A stretch of 63,778 nucleotides of DNA from Gracilaria vermiculophylla (GCA_019155205.2 JAHNZQ020000010.1:584730-648507); one strand, 5' to 3'; shown: positions 28,332-41,640, numbered from the stretch's first letter. Numbers and translations are program-made. The notes: generated by a model from the letters alone, not told the origin.

Positions 28332-31100
28332 CTGACTCTTCTTACGTACTATGATACTTGAAGCGCAGGTCATGTATCCCAGGTTAAGTTCTTCGCTAGA
28401 AATAATGATATTCGCAATGCGGCGGCATTCGATGCCGGGAGGAGGAGGGCCGAAATCCAAAGTACGTCCGTGCCCGTCGCTAGTCCTCAACGCACAGCTC
28501 TGGCCTCTGGACGCTGGGGGTTAAATGGATGGCACACGCGAGCGCAAACAACCATCCTGCCAGCCCTGATAAGGTAGTTCTCGTGTGCTGTGCGATGCGC
28601 GTCGTAAATATTGCTGTACAGGCCCCAAGCACGGGTTTTGTGCTATCGTGAGCGGCTCGTACGTAGCGTGGTCCATTTGAAATCCGTTGTCTCTATCGCG
28701 TTTGCTGCTACCACGAGCCCTCTGCTTCTCCATAGCCGACACCCGGTTCGTAATCCGGGAGAACGGTGCATATTGTGATCGTGTCCGCTGCTGTCTGGTC
28801 CTAGTTGGGCCCATGTGTCTGTCGCTTTGGGTGTGATTTCTGCACTTCCGGGTTTCTTAAGGTGCGCAGTACGGACCACGTACGGCGATATCCGACACTC
28901 TTGTGCGCTTCGTTATGGCTGTCCCGCATCATGACGGTTCGTGTCGGTACTATGCAATCATAACCTTGTTCAAAATTGTTCTCGTGGTTGCTTCGGCTTG
29001 AGAGCTCTTTGTGCATCAGCGCGTTGTGCGTCACTACGATGGTGATGAGTTCAAAGTCGTCACACAACATGGGCAAGTATATCTGGTCTAACACGGTATG
29101 CCTCAAACAGATATCTGAAAGGTTACTCAACGCCATACAGTTCATCATATTGTACAAAGACTGTCGAGGTTGGAAGGTGGGGCTCGTGGGGAAGTGCGTG
29201 TCGTAAACGCGTGTGTCGCCATGATTGGAGTGTTGGGCATATTTTTGGCGACTGTTAGGGCTCCAGCTGCCCCTAGGTTAGATGAGACGGGCGATGATGG
29301 TCAGGAAGAAGATCGCTTTTCGTACTGGGCAGCAGATGCAGATGACCATGACGATGATCGATGTTCTGGCGTATTGAAAGAGCAGCGCTACTGCCTAGAA
29401 AGCTTGCTATGGCAGTGTCTTAGATGACGACGTGAAATTGTTTAGTGCGCTATTCTAAGAGCTGAGCATGAACGCTGCCTCCAGAAGTCGCAGTGAAGCG
29501 GAATGTGACATATTTTGAATTCATTACGATTGATATTACTCATTCCTGCACATATCCTCGACCTGCTTCAAAGAAAGCAGTTCAAGATAATGATCTTTTC
29601 AATTTTTCTGTGCGGTGAACTATAAAGAATTTGAATGGAGGTGGTAAAGTTGCTCCTTCTATATTCACGGCGTTGAGAGGAAGCCGTCCTCCGCCGGAAG
29701 GCAGTTGCGGAACTGGTCAATGAAGGAATCGTTCTACAAGACGTACCCAGACAGTGAACGTGGGCCGTTGCATGATAGGGCATCGTTTTTTGGCACGAAC
29801 TTCGGGGATGCTACAAAAGGGCACTCGAGGTGATACGACATTCGAGGACCTTACCAAGAAAATGAAATCTTCGACGAAGGGAAATAAAAATGCTGTCTCC
29901 AATATGCCGAGGGTGAAGGTCGGTGGCGACGGTTCTCCTGCCGAAGTATCGCCGGCTGCTGCAGACGGAGAAACGCAGGCGGCAGCCTCAGGTCGCAACA
30001 AAAACACGAAAGGAATATTTTGGATGTCATTGTCAGAATATCTGAACAAAAAGTGACGACGCAACACATACGAAAACGGAGTCTTTCATCATTTTTCGTT
30101 CAAGGAGCTTTGGGATATGCTGCAACTCATAGGCGGGGATGGCGAGCACTTTTGGCTGTCGGTGGCTGGGTGAGTGAGGACGACATTGAGCTTGACAGCA
30201 AAGGGGAGGTGGTCCGGCGGGAACGCATTGCTGAGGGTGGGTTTTTCGCCGGCCGAAACGACCAGTCGCTTAGCGGAAGACAGCCTGACGCGCGGCGGTT
30301 TAGGCGGGTCGGTGATGGTCGCTTTCGGAGGGGTAGGGCCCGCAGTGGCCACTTGCAGCGATCTTTTCCCGTTAGGGTGAAACGGCGAAGATGGGATGGA
30401 ACGCAGATGGCGCGGTCGGCGCGTAATGGCGACAGGCCCGTAAAGGGTAGAGACAAACGCAAACATGTCGCGGAGAACGCAACGGGTAGCTCATCCGCCG
30501 TAGAGCGGGTGCGCTCTCGTAGAGATGCGCACAGTGGGAGGTGGGGGTGGTCGCGCATCCGACTTGGACAAGAGCGCGACAAAGGCAGCGACCCGAGGTG
30601 CAACGCCAACACGGCGGAGCGTAAGGCGGAGGCGGCGCAAGCCAAGGCGGTGGCGCGACGCGCGCCCAACAGGTTTTATTTTCTTTCAAAAAATTCGAGA
30701 AAATACAATAATGCGATCTAATTGAGGCTTTTTTTTTTTATAAATCGGGATCTCTTTTCTGTTCTACCTAATGGGATCTGCATGTGGACCAAGCATGCGG
30801 CGCAAAACGGCGCACGCGTAGCTGCGAGCGCACACGATTCCACGCATGACAACGACAGCGAGTGCATCAGCGGCGCGTAGCACGCGGCGAGCACCTGCCG
30901 CGCGGCGTCGAGCGCCGACTCGTTGTGGCAGCATCGCGCCCGGGCGCACGGCATGAACTCGGAAGCTGCGGACGCCGCACCGCGCGCATGCAGCGAAGAG
31001 TTCGAACTCAACGCCGTCCGCGTCGACGCCCGGCGACGGGGCGCAGCCACTTCCCGCTTTCGCCGACGGCAACGACTTCGACAACGACGCCTACGGCTGG
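28332..31100. other. Intergenic region with small unrecognised open frames
   Basis: Roughly 2.8 kb. A minus-strand frame at 28801-29157 (about 118 codons) and plus-strand frames near 29754-30056 and 30020-30721 read moderately like protein, but they lack recognisable domains, and those whose starts I checked do not begin with ATG. Some may be decayed transposon genes. I see no RNA gene. The sequence around 28742 that looks like a T-arm does not complete a tRNA. Confidence 0.4.
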
Positions 31101-31103
31101 TAA

Positions 31104-31463
31104 GCGCACAGCTGCACACAGGTGGGACGCCCCAACTCGCACACCGACCCCGTGCACGCCCTCGCGTGCTACTTGCTCAAGGAGGTCATATGGGTCGCGA
31201 CAGCTTCTGGCACGCTGGACGCCCACCACACCCCCCACATGGCGCGCATCGTCTATATCTACGTCGGCGAATCCACGCCGCACCCGTCCAACACTGGCGA
31301 CGTGCGAGACATTGTTGTCTCCGACTCGTCCATTCTCGCTGCCGTGAGCTACGGTCTGGCTGTCGTCAAGCGCGGCGCCGTGCTTCCGGCCTCGATTTGT
31401 GCCGACGCCGTTCGAAACGCCAAGGCGTTGGCGCTCAATCCGATGAGCGATAATCACGTGTGA
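31104..31463 (+). pseudogene. Fragment of an unrecognised gene with an intron-like remnant
   Basis: This is a small GC-rich island inside AT-rich DNA. The frame (about 120 codons) reads like a real domain (HALACYLLKEVIWVATASG, then RDIVVSDSSILAAVSYGLA). Just upstream, in the same phase, lies an acidic segment (FADGNDFDNDAYGW) that stops at TAA 31101-31103. The junction GGTAAGCGCACAGCTGCACACAG looks like a 5' splice site and a 3' splice site only 22 nt apart, which is too short to splice. It could be an intron shortened by deletion, or a pseudogene. A different-phase open stretch with similar character continues at 31639-31953. I do not recognise the family. Confidence 0.35.
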
Positions 31464-32225
31464 AGCGACGGCGAGTCTCGCATGCTGGCTCTCATCGACA
31501 TACAGCCAAAAGAGAATTCTGCGACAGGCCCCCTTGCGCGGCGCCACCGGCGTGCGTGCTGCAAAATGGGCCACACCCTAGAACGCAGCCAATCTTGCTG
31601 TCTTCCCCATATCCACGGGTCGCATCTCACTATGCGCTGTGTCCTCCATGCGGGAGGTCAACGCGACTGCCGCTTTTGCTGGCACCACCACCTCACTGGC
31701 CACCAGTGGCTACTACTTAGTTGCCACGGGACTCGGCACTAGAGGTGTCATGTCCTATCTTGAACAGACATTCAAACTGTACGACGTTCGCGCCGTCCAA
31801 AATCCCCTTCCTTCGTTCCGATTCTTCGGACTGCCCATGTTTACTGAATTGGACCAGGCCACTTCAAAATTGTACGATACTGATTGCGCTTTGTGGATGC
31901 TCTGGACATTCAAGAGCTGTACCCTTCTGCAGCAATGTTTGCGCGGCAAATGAGCCGGCATCACGGCGGATTGGTGTTCTACGCGTGCCATAGAGTAATG
32001 GCATTGCTCCATGTGCTGTTCAAAATATATTTCTAGCGCTTGTGTCATGTGATTACTGCGGCTGACTGGAGTGGAGAATGCTGAGATAGATGAGGGGATG
32101 TCGATAGAGTGAGCAATATAACTTGCATCGAAATTCCCTTCGGTACGAATCGTTTCGCAAGAAGAGAATTGGATTCTCCTGGATGCTCACAAATTTTATC
32201 TCCCGTGCGCACACAGGACTACACC
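31464..32225. other. No supported gene
   Basis: Contains the plus-strand frame 31639-31953, which reads as protein-like but is unrecognised, with no clear start. Otherwise nothing is seen. Confidence 0.35.
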
Positions 32226-33596
32226 TCATTCATCGTGCATATCCCACGGAGCCCCTACCGGAGGGGGTCGTTGCAATTTCCTGCGCTGCACCAAGGATAC
32301 AAGTTCGTCCCTTTTTCTGGACGTCGACTTCTTGCTGTTCTCTGTTTGAAACAGTGCAATTTGCATCTCGTTGTTCCGCTTGCACGCGGAATACCATTCA
32401 TTTATCTCCTGCTCGCACTGCGCTGGATGTGCAGATGAAATGTGCTGCAGATTATCTTCGGGATTAACCAGACAGAAGTTGTGAAGTTTCATACACAGAC
32501 AAACTAATCTTGCATTGATCGAGACCGAAAATTGTAAGGCGTTTTGTAATATCCTCCACCGCGAAACGAGCATTTCAAACGCTTGCTCTACATGTACCCG
32601 TAACGAAGAATGGAAATAATTGAAAGCATCTTCATAGGAACCCTTCACCTGTGAGGAAGCAATCGGGGTGATCAGGCTCTCACCACAAATGTAGGCTTCA
32701 TCTCCTGCGATCCAAAACTCCTGTCGTAAACCTTGCTCTTCTAAATACTTGCCCAAGCTAGATACTGCGTGCGCCAAAGCGTCGTGCGCTGAGCCTACTC
32801 AGCGTGCCAAATAGCTACAAAATACATATGATGAGTTTGCCAGCGCTTCCACTGGTAAGGCGTAGAATCCTCTGCGACAATAAAAAAACCCAGGATTGAG
32901 ATATCTTACTGGCTTTTGAATTCGAATGGATATACCATCCAAGGCCCCAATTCAACCCGTTAGTGGACTTGCTGGTGATCCAGAATACTTGAAATCTTCC
33001 GAGAGCTTCTGTAGTTCTTCGAATGTGTTGGGAACCCCCGGGATTCTAAAAAAGTTCATCAAAACCAGACACGTCCCGTGAAAGATTTCATACACTGTCG
33101 ATGCTCCAATTCGAAAACTCATTATAATATCCAAGTACCTGGCGCCAGCAAGCATACGTAACGTTATCGCTGATGTCATATCTGGAGCAATCGTAGTTCG
33201 ACCGGACCGTATACCCAGGGATTGATTTCGGCGCACAGCTAGTTCAATTTTGGCCAATAGCCTCGCAAATGTACTTCTGATCATGCGAAATGCTCTTTTG
33301 AAAGAACGCGGATTATATATTGCTGCAAGCTGCCTGAAATTTATACTTTGTCTCAAAGGAAGCTCTAGATGAAGAAACGGCCGGACGGCATATTTATGTG
33401 GCTGTTGAAGAATATTTACTGCAACTAGTGCAGAACAAGCCGCAGCATTTCTGAATTGACTCTCCTCGCTTTCAAGCACATCATAAAAGTCGCTATCCAT
33501 TCCTGTTGCCCCAAATGACCAAGGAATAGAGTCACCTCGTTTAGAGCATCGTTTTAGTATTGGGACGAATGTTGAGCGTGTTCCGAACGTCTTCAA
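32226..33596 (-). pseudogene. PIF/Harbinger transposase (DDE_Tnp_4) with two in-frame TGA stops
   Basis: One reading phase runs from about 33596 down to 32226 and is interrupted only by two TGA codons (at about 32950 and 32796). Motifs of the PIF/Harbinger DDE nuclease: GALDGISIRI (first Asp), WIAGDEAYICGE (second Asp) and the R-x3-EQAFEML region (SLRVHVEQAFEMLVSRWRIL), with the LHNFC-like block CMKLHNFC. The N-terminal half contains the family's helix-turn-helix-like portion (SAITLRMLAGARYLDIIMSF). One TGA falls where the family has W before GS-x-HD, so it is probably a TGG-to-TGA change. No ATG lies at the beginning of the frame and no clear terminal inverted repeats were found, so this is a dead and perhaps truncated element. 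Its sequence differs clearly from the Harbinger transposase at 49430-50652, so it is a separate lineage. Confidence 0.85.
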
Positions 33597-34554
33597 TGTC
33601 CGCCAAGACCTTCAGAAGGTTTACTGTGGACCTGGAAGGCAAATAAGGCTGCTTTGTGCTGGGCTGACAGCAGAAATTAATATATAAATCTCAAAAAATC
33701 ACACATATTCATGTGCTTGTTCGGAACGGCCCTGACTACACTGTTATGAGCAGGAGCAATGCGGCGACAGTGGGCATACACATGGTGCACGGCATAGCTG
33801 GAATGCGCCGTGGCAATGCCTTGCGCACGCGTCACACGGGTGATGGCACTGTAGTGGATACATGGTTAGAAATAGTCTATTTATTTATTTATTTATTTAT
33901 TTAGTTATTACTCTGCGTAGTCTACTTTACTCAGTGCAGCGGCAACCGCCGCTGCCCCTAAATAAACTCCCCCAACAAGGGTGTTCCTGCTTAGAATCTT
34001 CCCCAAAACAAAGGGTGTCTAACCAAGGACTTGGTTCTGAACATTCACGCCTTCGGCGGTGCTCGACTCCACCACGGAGTGGTATCAGTTGCATGCGGTT
34101 TGTTCAACCCCCTTGCTCGCCTAACAGAACCCATTTCTGGGATATCGGTCTACTCACAGTTGTGGTTTCGCCGTTTATACGGTTTCCTCCGGCCTTGCCG
34201 ATATCCATCGAGTCTCTCTTGTGAGCCGCCCCCTTCTTCCTCACTTCTCTATTCCTGTACCTTTTCCGTTTCCCCTTTTTGGGTAGCACCCGCTATCCGC
34301 CGCTCATACCGATTTATTGTCGTGTGCGCCACAGTTTGGAGTCGTGCCTCCTGCCTGGAACAATACACCGTGTGGACAAAGCTTCTCTGGTTTGCCAGAT
34401 ACCTCTTCCTACGCAAGTCGTGTAGGCTGACCTCTGCTTACAACGGACCTAGTCGTGTCATCCCTGTAAGGGCTCTGCTACTGCGTTCACCTCGTAAGAG
34501 GAAGATCCCGAACGTCTTCGTGGTGTCCTCCCGTCCCCAGGCATTGCACCACAT
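33597..34554. other. Region between Harbinger remnant and gypsy element; TTTA microsatellite
   Basis: Contains a short (TTTA)n microsatellite at about 33878-33903. No gene is recognised. The 5' part of the gypsy copy A LTR probably lies in the right half but is too diverged from the other LTRs to delimit. Confidence 0.4.
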
Positions 34555-35829
34555 CATTCCCAGGTTTCGAGGCCACAGATCCCCAGGTCGAAGCATAGCA
34601 GCGCTTGTAGGAGCATTTTTCGCCCAGTGAGCCTCCCCCTCCACTTGGTATTTGCGGATCCTCTTTTAGAATCCTCCAGGCTCATGGCTGCGATTAGCGG
34701 AGACCACCTTTAGAAACTCGCACCTTTGGCGTCAACAAAAATTCCTAAACGACGTTGTGCTCTACTACCTCGAGAGGAGAACTCACAGTACCATACCCGG
34801 TCTCCCCACTTACAAGGTCAGTTTCCTACAGGACTTGCAAAAGTCGCGACGGAACAAAATTTCTGGTTTGCAAAGATCGGAACCCAACAGTGAAATACTT
34901 CTTTTAGAGGATTCGGAAGTGGAAAGAAATCATCCCCAACCTGCTCCTATATGTACCCCTCAGAACCCTCAATGGATACCACCCTGCGGGACCTCCAAGC
35001 AACCAACTCCGTCAGTGGGCACAGCATGCACAGCGCTCCCCAGAGGATGGCCGTTAGACTGGAGGACCCTTAAAGTCTCCTTAGGAGTCCTGGGTTCTCT
35101 GTGGAGCGTTTTAGGAATCGCGCAAGAAGAATGCACAATCGGAGGCAAGCGAAATTCCCCGCGGCACCTCTAGAGAACGCCGACGTGGAGGTTGAAGAAC
35201 CGCGCACGGCATCACAGCCGTCACCTCAGAAGTTGCAGGGACGCGAACACCCGGAGGCTAACTCCCTCCTGGAGTCCCTGGCCCCGCGCTTTACGAATTG
35301 GTTGGCACAGCAGCTGGTCGAAACAATACCTGCAGGTGTTGATGCATACTTTGGAGCACGCCGCTACATTCTTGTGGAGGAAATCGCAACGGAAAGCGCT
35401 CACCGTCTTGTTAATGCTTTGAAGGAATTCGACCCCTTCCTAAAGGTGATTTGAGATGTTATCCGTGCGGAGGTTTGTTCCCAAACCGCGCAGCTGCTCC
35501 CCGAAGTGGCGTTTCAAAGTCATTCTTCCGTACAGGAGAGGTTCTCTCTATCACCACTTAAGGTGATCCCGGGCAGAGAAGGACAGGATACTGCCACCCC
35601 CTAAGCCAGATGTGGAAAGGATACTGCTATGGGGAAACGGGACCACTTCAGGAATATTAATATACACCTTCTGGACCTGACGCCCCGCGGAGGAGGCCAG
35701 GATACGGGCCGCAAAGTACTTCACCCTAGAAGAGAAAAACAGGACACTCCTCGGGTGGATTGCGATAACGGGGGTATTGCCAGTCACCTAGACCACCTAT
35801 AGGAGAGACGCCGAAAGAAAGGAAGAGAG

Positions 35830-36849
35830 ATGAGCAGAAAGCGAGAAACAGATTTGGAGAGAAGCTCAGACCCTGAATCCGTAAACAGCTCCAGCTCGGG
35901 GGACAGTATACCCCAAAAAAAGACAAGCAAAAGGGCCAGGATAATCGTCCCGCTTAACGACCTCTTCGCCAAAGTGGTGGATTATAACAATTACCGGTTG
36001 ATTGATTGCTCTACTCTTTACGACGCGTATGTAGCCAAACGACTCACGAAGGTCTAGCGTCGGAAGGGTATTCAAATGAAGAAGCACTTCTTCTCAGGTT
36101 TAGTCCCCATCACGGTGTTGAATTTTCAAACACGCGTCCGATCAGCGTGTAATACTTATGGTGTCCTCGAAGGTGCCGCCGTATAGTACTTTCAGTTCTA
36201 CGTCACAGGCCAAGCGCACTCGCTGGTGCAGCCGCGCCTCACGGGGGAGAGCACCGTTCTGGATGACCCTAGAATGGAAATCATAACGACGTACCCAGAG
36301 GTGGTGAATTTTCTGCTCAAAAGCTACGCAACGGGCGAGGTGATAGCCGATGCTGACGCTGAAGTCACCTTTTATAAGTAAAATATGGGAACGACCGAAA
36401 CGGGGATATCACAGGAGCTGTGTACAAAAGCCTTGCGGTTGAAGTCGTCACTTGTCGAGGGAGTCCTCCCCTCGATCCACGCGAGGGTGCGTAATCACCG
36501 GACAATGCACCCAAAGACCACCTATACAGAGCTAGCTCGTTTCGCAGAATTCTATGCGGACACCCACAGTACCACTCGTCGCAGCCATGCTCCACTTCGG
36601 GACAAACCGGCGGCCTTAAGGACCCGTCGGGCATCCGCCCAGATGTTGGACTCCAGAACGGTGGAGGAGGTGGACGAGCTCACGCTCGTAGGAGAGGAAG
36701 AGACCGTTGCCCTCACATACGCCTCATCTGAAGGAGCACTGTCTAAGACGAAGACACCCTCGTCTCCCACTTCGTATTCCCCGGCAGGATCTTCCAGAAG
36801 TCTCCGATTTGCGAACCCTTTAGGCTACTCACCGCCTTGCAGGATTTGA
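35830..36849 (+). pseudogene. gag-like region of copy A
   Basis: Open segments in two reading phases (35830-36057 and 36385-36849, with a protein-like bridge between them broken by stops) precede pol. The first starts at an ATG, is Lys/Arg/Ser-rich and then turns into a helical stretch (VPLNDLFAKVVDYNNYRLID). The second has helical, capsid-like character followed by a Ser/Pro-rich tail. No CCHC zinc knuckle is visible. Identification as gag rests on position between leader and protease. Confidence 0.55.
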
Positions 36850-37370
36850 CATTCTCGAAATCCACTACACCGTACGACTCTCACCCCCGCAATGAGGGCT
36901 GCCATCCTGCTGGAACGGAAAAAGAGCTCCCAGGACCTGAAGGACACATCAACGGAGAGCGGAAGTTATCGAACTGCGTATTGCAACATCCGCTCCTCTC
37001 AAGAAAACTACGTTTACCGCGCTCCACTTGGAGTGCAGTCTATTCCACTTTCACTTGCACCGTCAGCACAGGTGCCGGTATCCAAACCAGTTGCACCTCA
37101 GGGGAACACGTCGCATCTCGATGCACAACCGCAGAAGCCGTCTCCGACTGGAGCTAAGCCCCTTTCCAACCAGGAAACCCCTCAGGGCCACGCGTAGAGG
37201 CTCCGCGTGGCTCCATACTATCGAGCCTCAGCTCCACGGAGGTCGCCTCTTGGAAAAAGGGAGAAGCCGTCTGCTCCGTCGAATCAGAATCAGCGGGCCC
37301 TCCAATCCCTTTGGACCCATTCGACACCTTTGAGGATTCTGTTTGCACGCTCCGCCGTGAGAATTAAAAA

Positions 37371-40300
37371 TTGCTCGCCTTTATAGGATGTTCCCCGCTC
37401 GCCCCCATCACGGTGCGCGCTATCCTCGATACCGGAGCTAGCCCAAATCTAGTGCACGCCAACGGGCTCCCGCGGTCTGCTCTCAGCTCCTTGAGGACTG
37501 GCAAGCCCTTGACGGTGCGCGATGCGTCGCCTCGAACATTTAACATCCTTGGAGCGATACCTTTTTATCTCCGGTTGGGCTCTGTACAGGTGAAGGTGTG
37601 GTTTTTCAGGATAACCAACTTGGCCGCACAGTGCATATTGGGCACTTCCATTGTGGATCGGTATGTACGTGCAATCTACCCACGCCTGCGGAAGGTGACG
37701 TTTCACGACGCCGCACCTGTAGGTATCGTTTCCGCATCTCCAGGACCGGACGCCAACGCGCATTACGTGTGTAATCTTCCAAAGGAGACGCAGTCGAATA
37801 AGCTCCGAGTGGTGGAGAGCATCGAAATACCCGCGAGGAGTCAGGCCGAAGTTTGGGTGCAGACCTCTGCATCTGGCCTTTCTTTCCTACAAGAGAGTTG
37901 ACACCTGACGACGAAGCAGCACTCCATGATGGCGAACGGTGTTATGGAAATAATACCAAACATTCCCTTCAGGGTTGTGCTCGCCAACCTGAAGGAGTCG
38001 CCGTTACGGCTCCAGTATGGAATTGTTGTCGCACTGGCACTACCCACCCCTGCAGGACTGGCTCATTTTTGTCGTTCGGAAGACCTTGCGGACCGCGATG
38101 CAATCGTCACCATGGAGGCGGAAGTGACTTGCACGGCTCCAGAGGAAGAGAATCTTGTCTTGTGGCAGGAGAAGCTCCAAATTGGCGACGATTTCGACGA
38201 GTATCGCCATAGGATTGTGGAGATGCTATCCAGCTTTGAGGACATGTGGTCTGGTTGCCTGCGTCAGGTCAGCCTGCCCAAGCACAGGATCCAGCTCACA
38301 TCCGATGCGAAACCCGTACGTCAACTCCTGAGGAGGGCTGGACCCCATACGCGCGATTTCGAACGCGATGAGAACCACCGGATGCTGGGGAAGGGCGTTA
38401 TCGGGCCTTTTAATTCCAAATGGGCCGCTACGATGGTGTTTTTGAAGAAGAAAGATGGCTCCTTAAGGTTCTGTATTGACTGCAGATGCCACAACGAGGT
38501 GATGGTACGCGATTTGTACCCGATACCTCGCATGGATGAGTGTCTTGACTCCTTAGGCGATGCGTCCATTTTCTACACGCTGGATGCCAACAGCGGCTAC
38601 TGACAGATTGAGATGGACGACTCCGATAAGGATAAGACAACGTTCACCTCACACTGTGGAATTTTCAGATTCCTAAGGATGCCATTTGGATTGAAGAATG
38701 CACCCGCTGCGTTCCAACGAGCGGTGGATATACTCCTGTCAAAGGTGAAGTGGCAGTACGCCTTGGTGTATATCGATGATGTCATCATATACTTCCGCAG
38801 CGTAGAGGAGCACTTCATTCATGTGCACCACGTGCTCCAACTCCAATAGGATGCTGGACTCACGTTGAAGCTGGAGAAATGCTTCTTTTTCAAGTCGTCG
38901 GTGGACTATCTATGGCACCTAGTGCTCCCAGGCTGCCTACAGATTTCCAGAAGAACTCAGGACGCCATCAAGGACGCTCACCTCCCCACAAACCAGACAG
39001 AGCTTCGCTTCTTCCTGGGGTTGTGTAACGTTTTCCGGAGGTTTTTCCCGAATTTCTCCCGTATAGCGGCGCCGTTAATTTGGTTCTTGGAGAAGTATAA
39101 GAAGACGCAATTGGCTATCTTGACGGACGAGGGGTTTGAAGCCTCTAGCACCCTAAAGAGGAGACTAATAGAACCATCGATCCTGGTACTTCCGAAGCGG
39201 CACGGTCGAATGGTATTGGACACTGACGCCTGTAAATACCAGGTGGGATGTTCTCTTCTACAGGAGCAACCCGAAGGTGGACTTCAACCCAACGGATACT
39301 GGAGTCGCAGCCTAACACCTACGGAACGGAACAACTCCGAATCGGAGCGCGAATGTCATGCCATCGTGTGGATGGTTTTGCTTTTACGCCCGTACCTAGA
39401 AGGGGTTCGTTTCACCTTGAGGAAAGACCACGCACCACTGAAGTGGATACTGTCTTTAACGGATGCTTCCCGTCGCCTGGAAATGTTGAGGCTACGCCTC
39501 CTGGAGTTCGAGTTGGATATCGTCCACCGTCCTGGCATTAAACATCAGGCAGCGGACTCGCTCTCGCGAATCTGCACCAAGGGAGAAGAGAAAACACCTT
39601 TGGAGGACAACATCCCATGTCTGGTCATCCAGGACGCTGATGGGGAAGAAAGATCCGATGGAGAATGTTTGGAATGTTGTGAACCTGGAGGAAGTTATAG
39701 GGGACTCCCTAAGGTGATGGCTCTTTTCAAGGAGGAGAAAGAAGTTCTTCCTATCACCGTTGCGGAGTTCCTGAAGGAGCAGAGCACGGATGCGTACTGC
39801 AAGGAGTACCTCGTCACTGTGGGGAGTCGAACATCGTCATTCGATGTTGACCGGGACGGCGTGCTTTTACGCCGCGCCCCCCTTGATGGAGCTCTTCAAA
39901 AGCTGGTCCCGACAAGACCACGGGGGAGGGTGCTGTATCTCTCGCACTATCCTCGCCTCGCCGGGCACCCGGGTGGATCACGGATGTATTTCACGATACG
40001 GAGGGAGTTCTATTGGCCAAACATGGCTAATGATGCCTTCCAAACGGTGGCGGATTGCTATTCCTGCGTCGCCGTCAGGAGAAATATACGGAAACACCGG
40101 ACGCCGCTCCTTCCGTTCCCACCTTCACGACCGTTGGAGTTTGTGGCCATGAACATCTTCGGTCCTCTCGTCAAGACGGAGCGAGGGCACCGATTTATCC
40201 TCGAGATCACGGATCCTTTCTCGAAGATCACGCGGGCCATCCCTCTACGGAGCAGCACTACAGCAGTGATTGCCGACCCCTTTCTGGAGCGTTTCGTTTA

Positions 40301-41330
40301 CCCCTACATGATACCCTTGTACCTTCTCACGGATAATGGCCCCCAGTTTGCTGCGAAGCCCTTGCGCCCCGTCTCCGGAATGCTGGGGATAAAACAGTTG
40401 TTTTCAACTGCTTATCCATCCCAGCCCAACGGACAGGTGGAAACGTTCAAGAAGACCATCGCCTCGAGGCTTAGCCACTACCTCGCGGACCACCAGAAGG
40501 ATTGGGACGCATATGTGGACCCGCTCACGTATGCATACAACCTGCAGGTGCACCGCTCCACGAAACTGCTTCTTTCAATCTGTTGTTCTTGCGCATCCCG
40601 CCAAGCGCCATCATTGCGTCACAGGGCACGGCACACCCAGCGGATGGGCCACAGGCGCCAACAGCGGCGCAAGCCAAACGCTCCAGCCTAAAGCGGTATG
40701 AGAACGCACTGTCCCTCGCAAAGGAGAGACTCAACGCCTCGCAGAGGAGATACAAACAGTACTTCGACCGGAAAGTGATGGAGGGCTCTCACCTGAAGGA
40801 GGTCGACGAGGTTTTCCCCGAAAAACGCAGAGAGACGTCCGACGAACTGCCGGACGTCACGAGCAAGTTAGGCCGACCACCTCAGGGCCCTAAAAAGTCC
40901 TGGCCACCTATATGGATACTGTCGCCATTGAGGTGAACGGCTTCAGAGACGTCGTCTCCCGTGATGGGGTGAAGACATTCCCGACGCCCAGCCTCTCAGG
41001 AATTCCCGCCACCACACCTCAGGGATAACGCGCGGAACTTACTGATCCGACCAACTCAGGCGCGACGACACTACGGGATACTGAGAACCGCATCACCGCT
41101 CTCGGTGAACCATTACTGGAGGCTCCCGATGCTATCCTGACCCTTGAAGGTGACATACTCTACGCGGTGGACCATATCGTCTCCCACCGACAAGCCCCTG
41201 CAGGAATACAGTACCGCGTCCATTGGAATGGGTACACTTCAAAGGACGACACGTAAAAACCTCCGGAACACATCCCGGAGAACTTCCTCAGGCGATACCA
41301 CGCCAATCTGGTCCGGAATGCCCTCTCCCC
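37371..41330 (+). pseudogene. pol of copy A: PR-RT-RNaseH-INT-chromodomain, with stops
   Basis: Protease: active-site motif ILDTGAS near 37435. Reverse transcriptase: FLKKKDGSLRFCIDCR, then the catalytic YIDDVII box near 38770; TGA at 38601 (replacing a Trp) and TAG near 38847 interrupt it. RNase H: MVLDTDACKYQVGCSLLQEQ and later blocks. Integrase: an H-H-C-C zinc finger (SHYPRLAGHPGG... CYSC), then the DDE core, where the first Asp is Asn (MNIFGPL; copy B keeps MDI), the second is in LLTDNGPQF and the Glu is in GQVETF. After a frameshifted linker near 40560-41140, a chromodomain follows (YAVDHIVSHR, YRVHWNGYTS) with a TAA where the conserved Trp is expected. Order and motifs are unambiguous; the copy cannot make a functional protein. 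Confidence 0.9.
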
Positions 41331-41640
41331 ATGAGCACTTCCGTTTAGGAAAGAGGATGGTGGCCCCCACCCGGAGTTGTTTTTCGTCTCCGCAGTCTAT
41401 CCCCTACCTGGAATTCTCTTGTTCGCCTTTAAGGTGCCATTGATCGCTTTCAAAATGCTCTCGTGGTGGCACTTTGTGTCACTGAGTAAGCGGGCACGGC
41501 CTATTCATCTTGCAACTATCATTTATGGAGCTTCTGCTCCATCCGAAGTATTTTTTATTCGCCAAGGTTCTATCACCTACAGGTCACCGAATCGCGTTGA
41601 ACACTCCGCTTCCAGGCGCGCTATTGCCATGAGTGCTTGG

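Noticed and set aside
28735..28765. tRNA T-arm-like sequence CCGGTTCGTAATCCGG
   Set aside because: No acceptor, D or anticodon arms at the right distances, and the loop does not fit the TTC-A pattern exactly.
33870..34554. A complete 5' LTR for gypsy copy A
   Set aside because: Only the last ~240 bp (34555-34796) align with the other LTRs. A weak AT-rich similarity near 33880-33920 is explained by the TTTA microsatellite.
32226..38603. TGA possibly read as Trp (in Harbinger and gypsy pol)
   Set aside because: Host genes such as S16 and the RS-rich gene end in TGA, and the same mobile elements also carry TAA and TAG lesions. Simple decay explains it.
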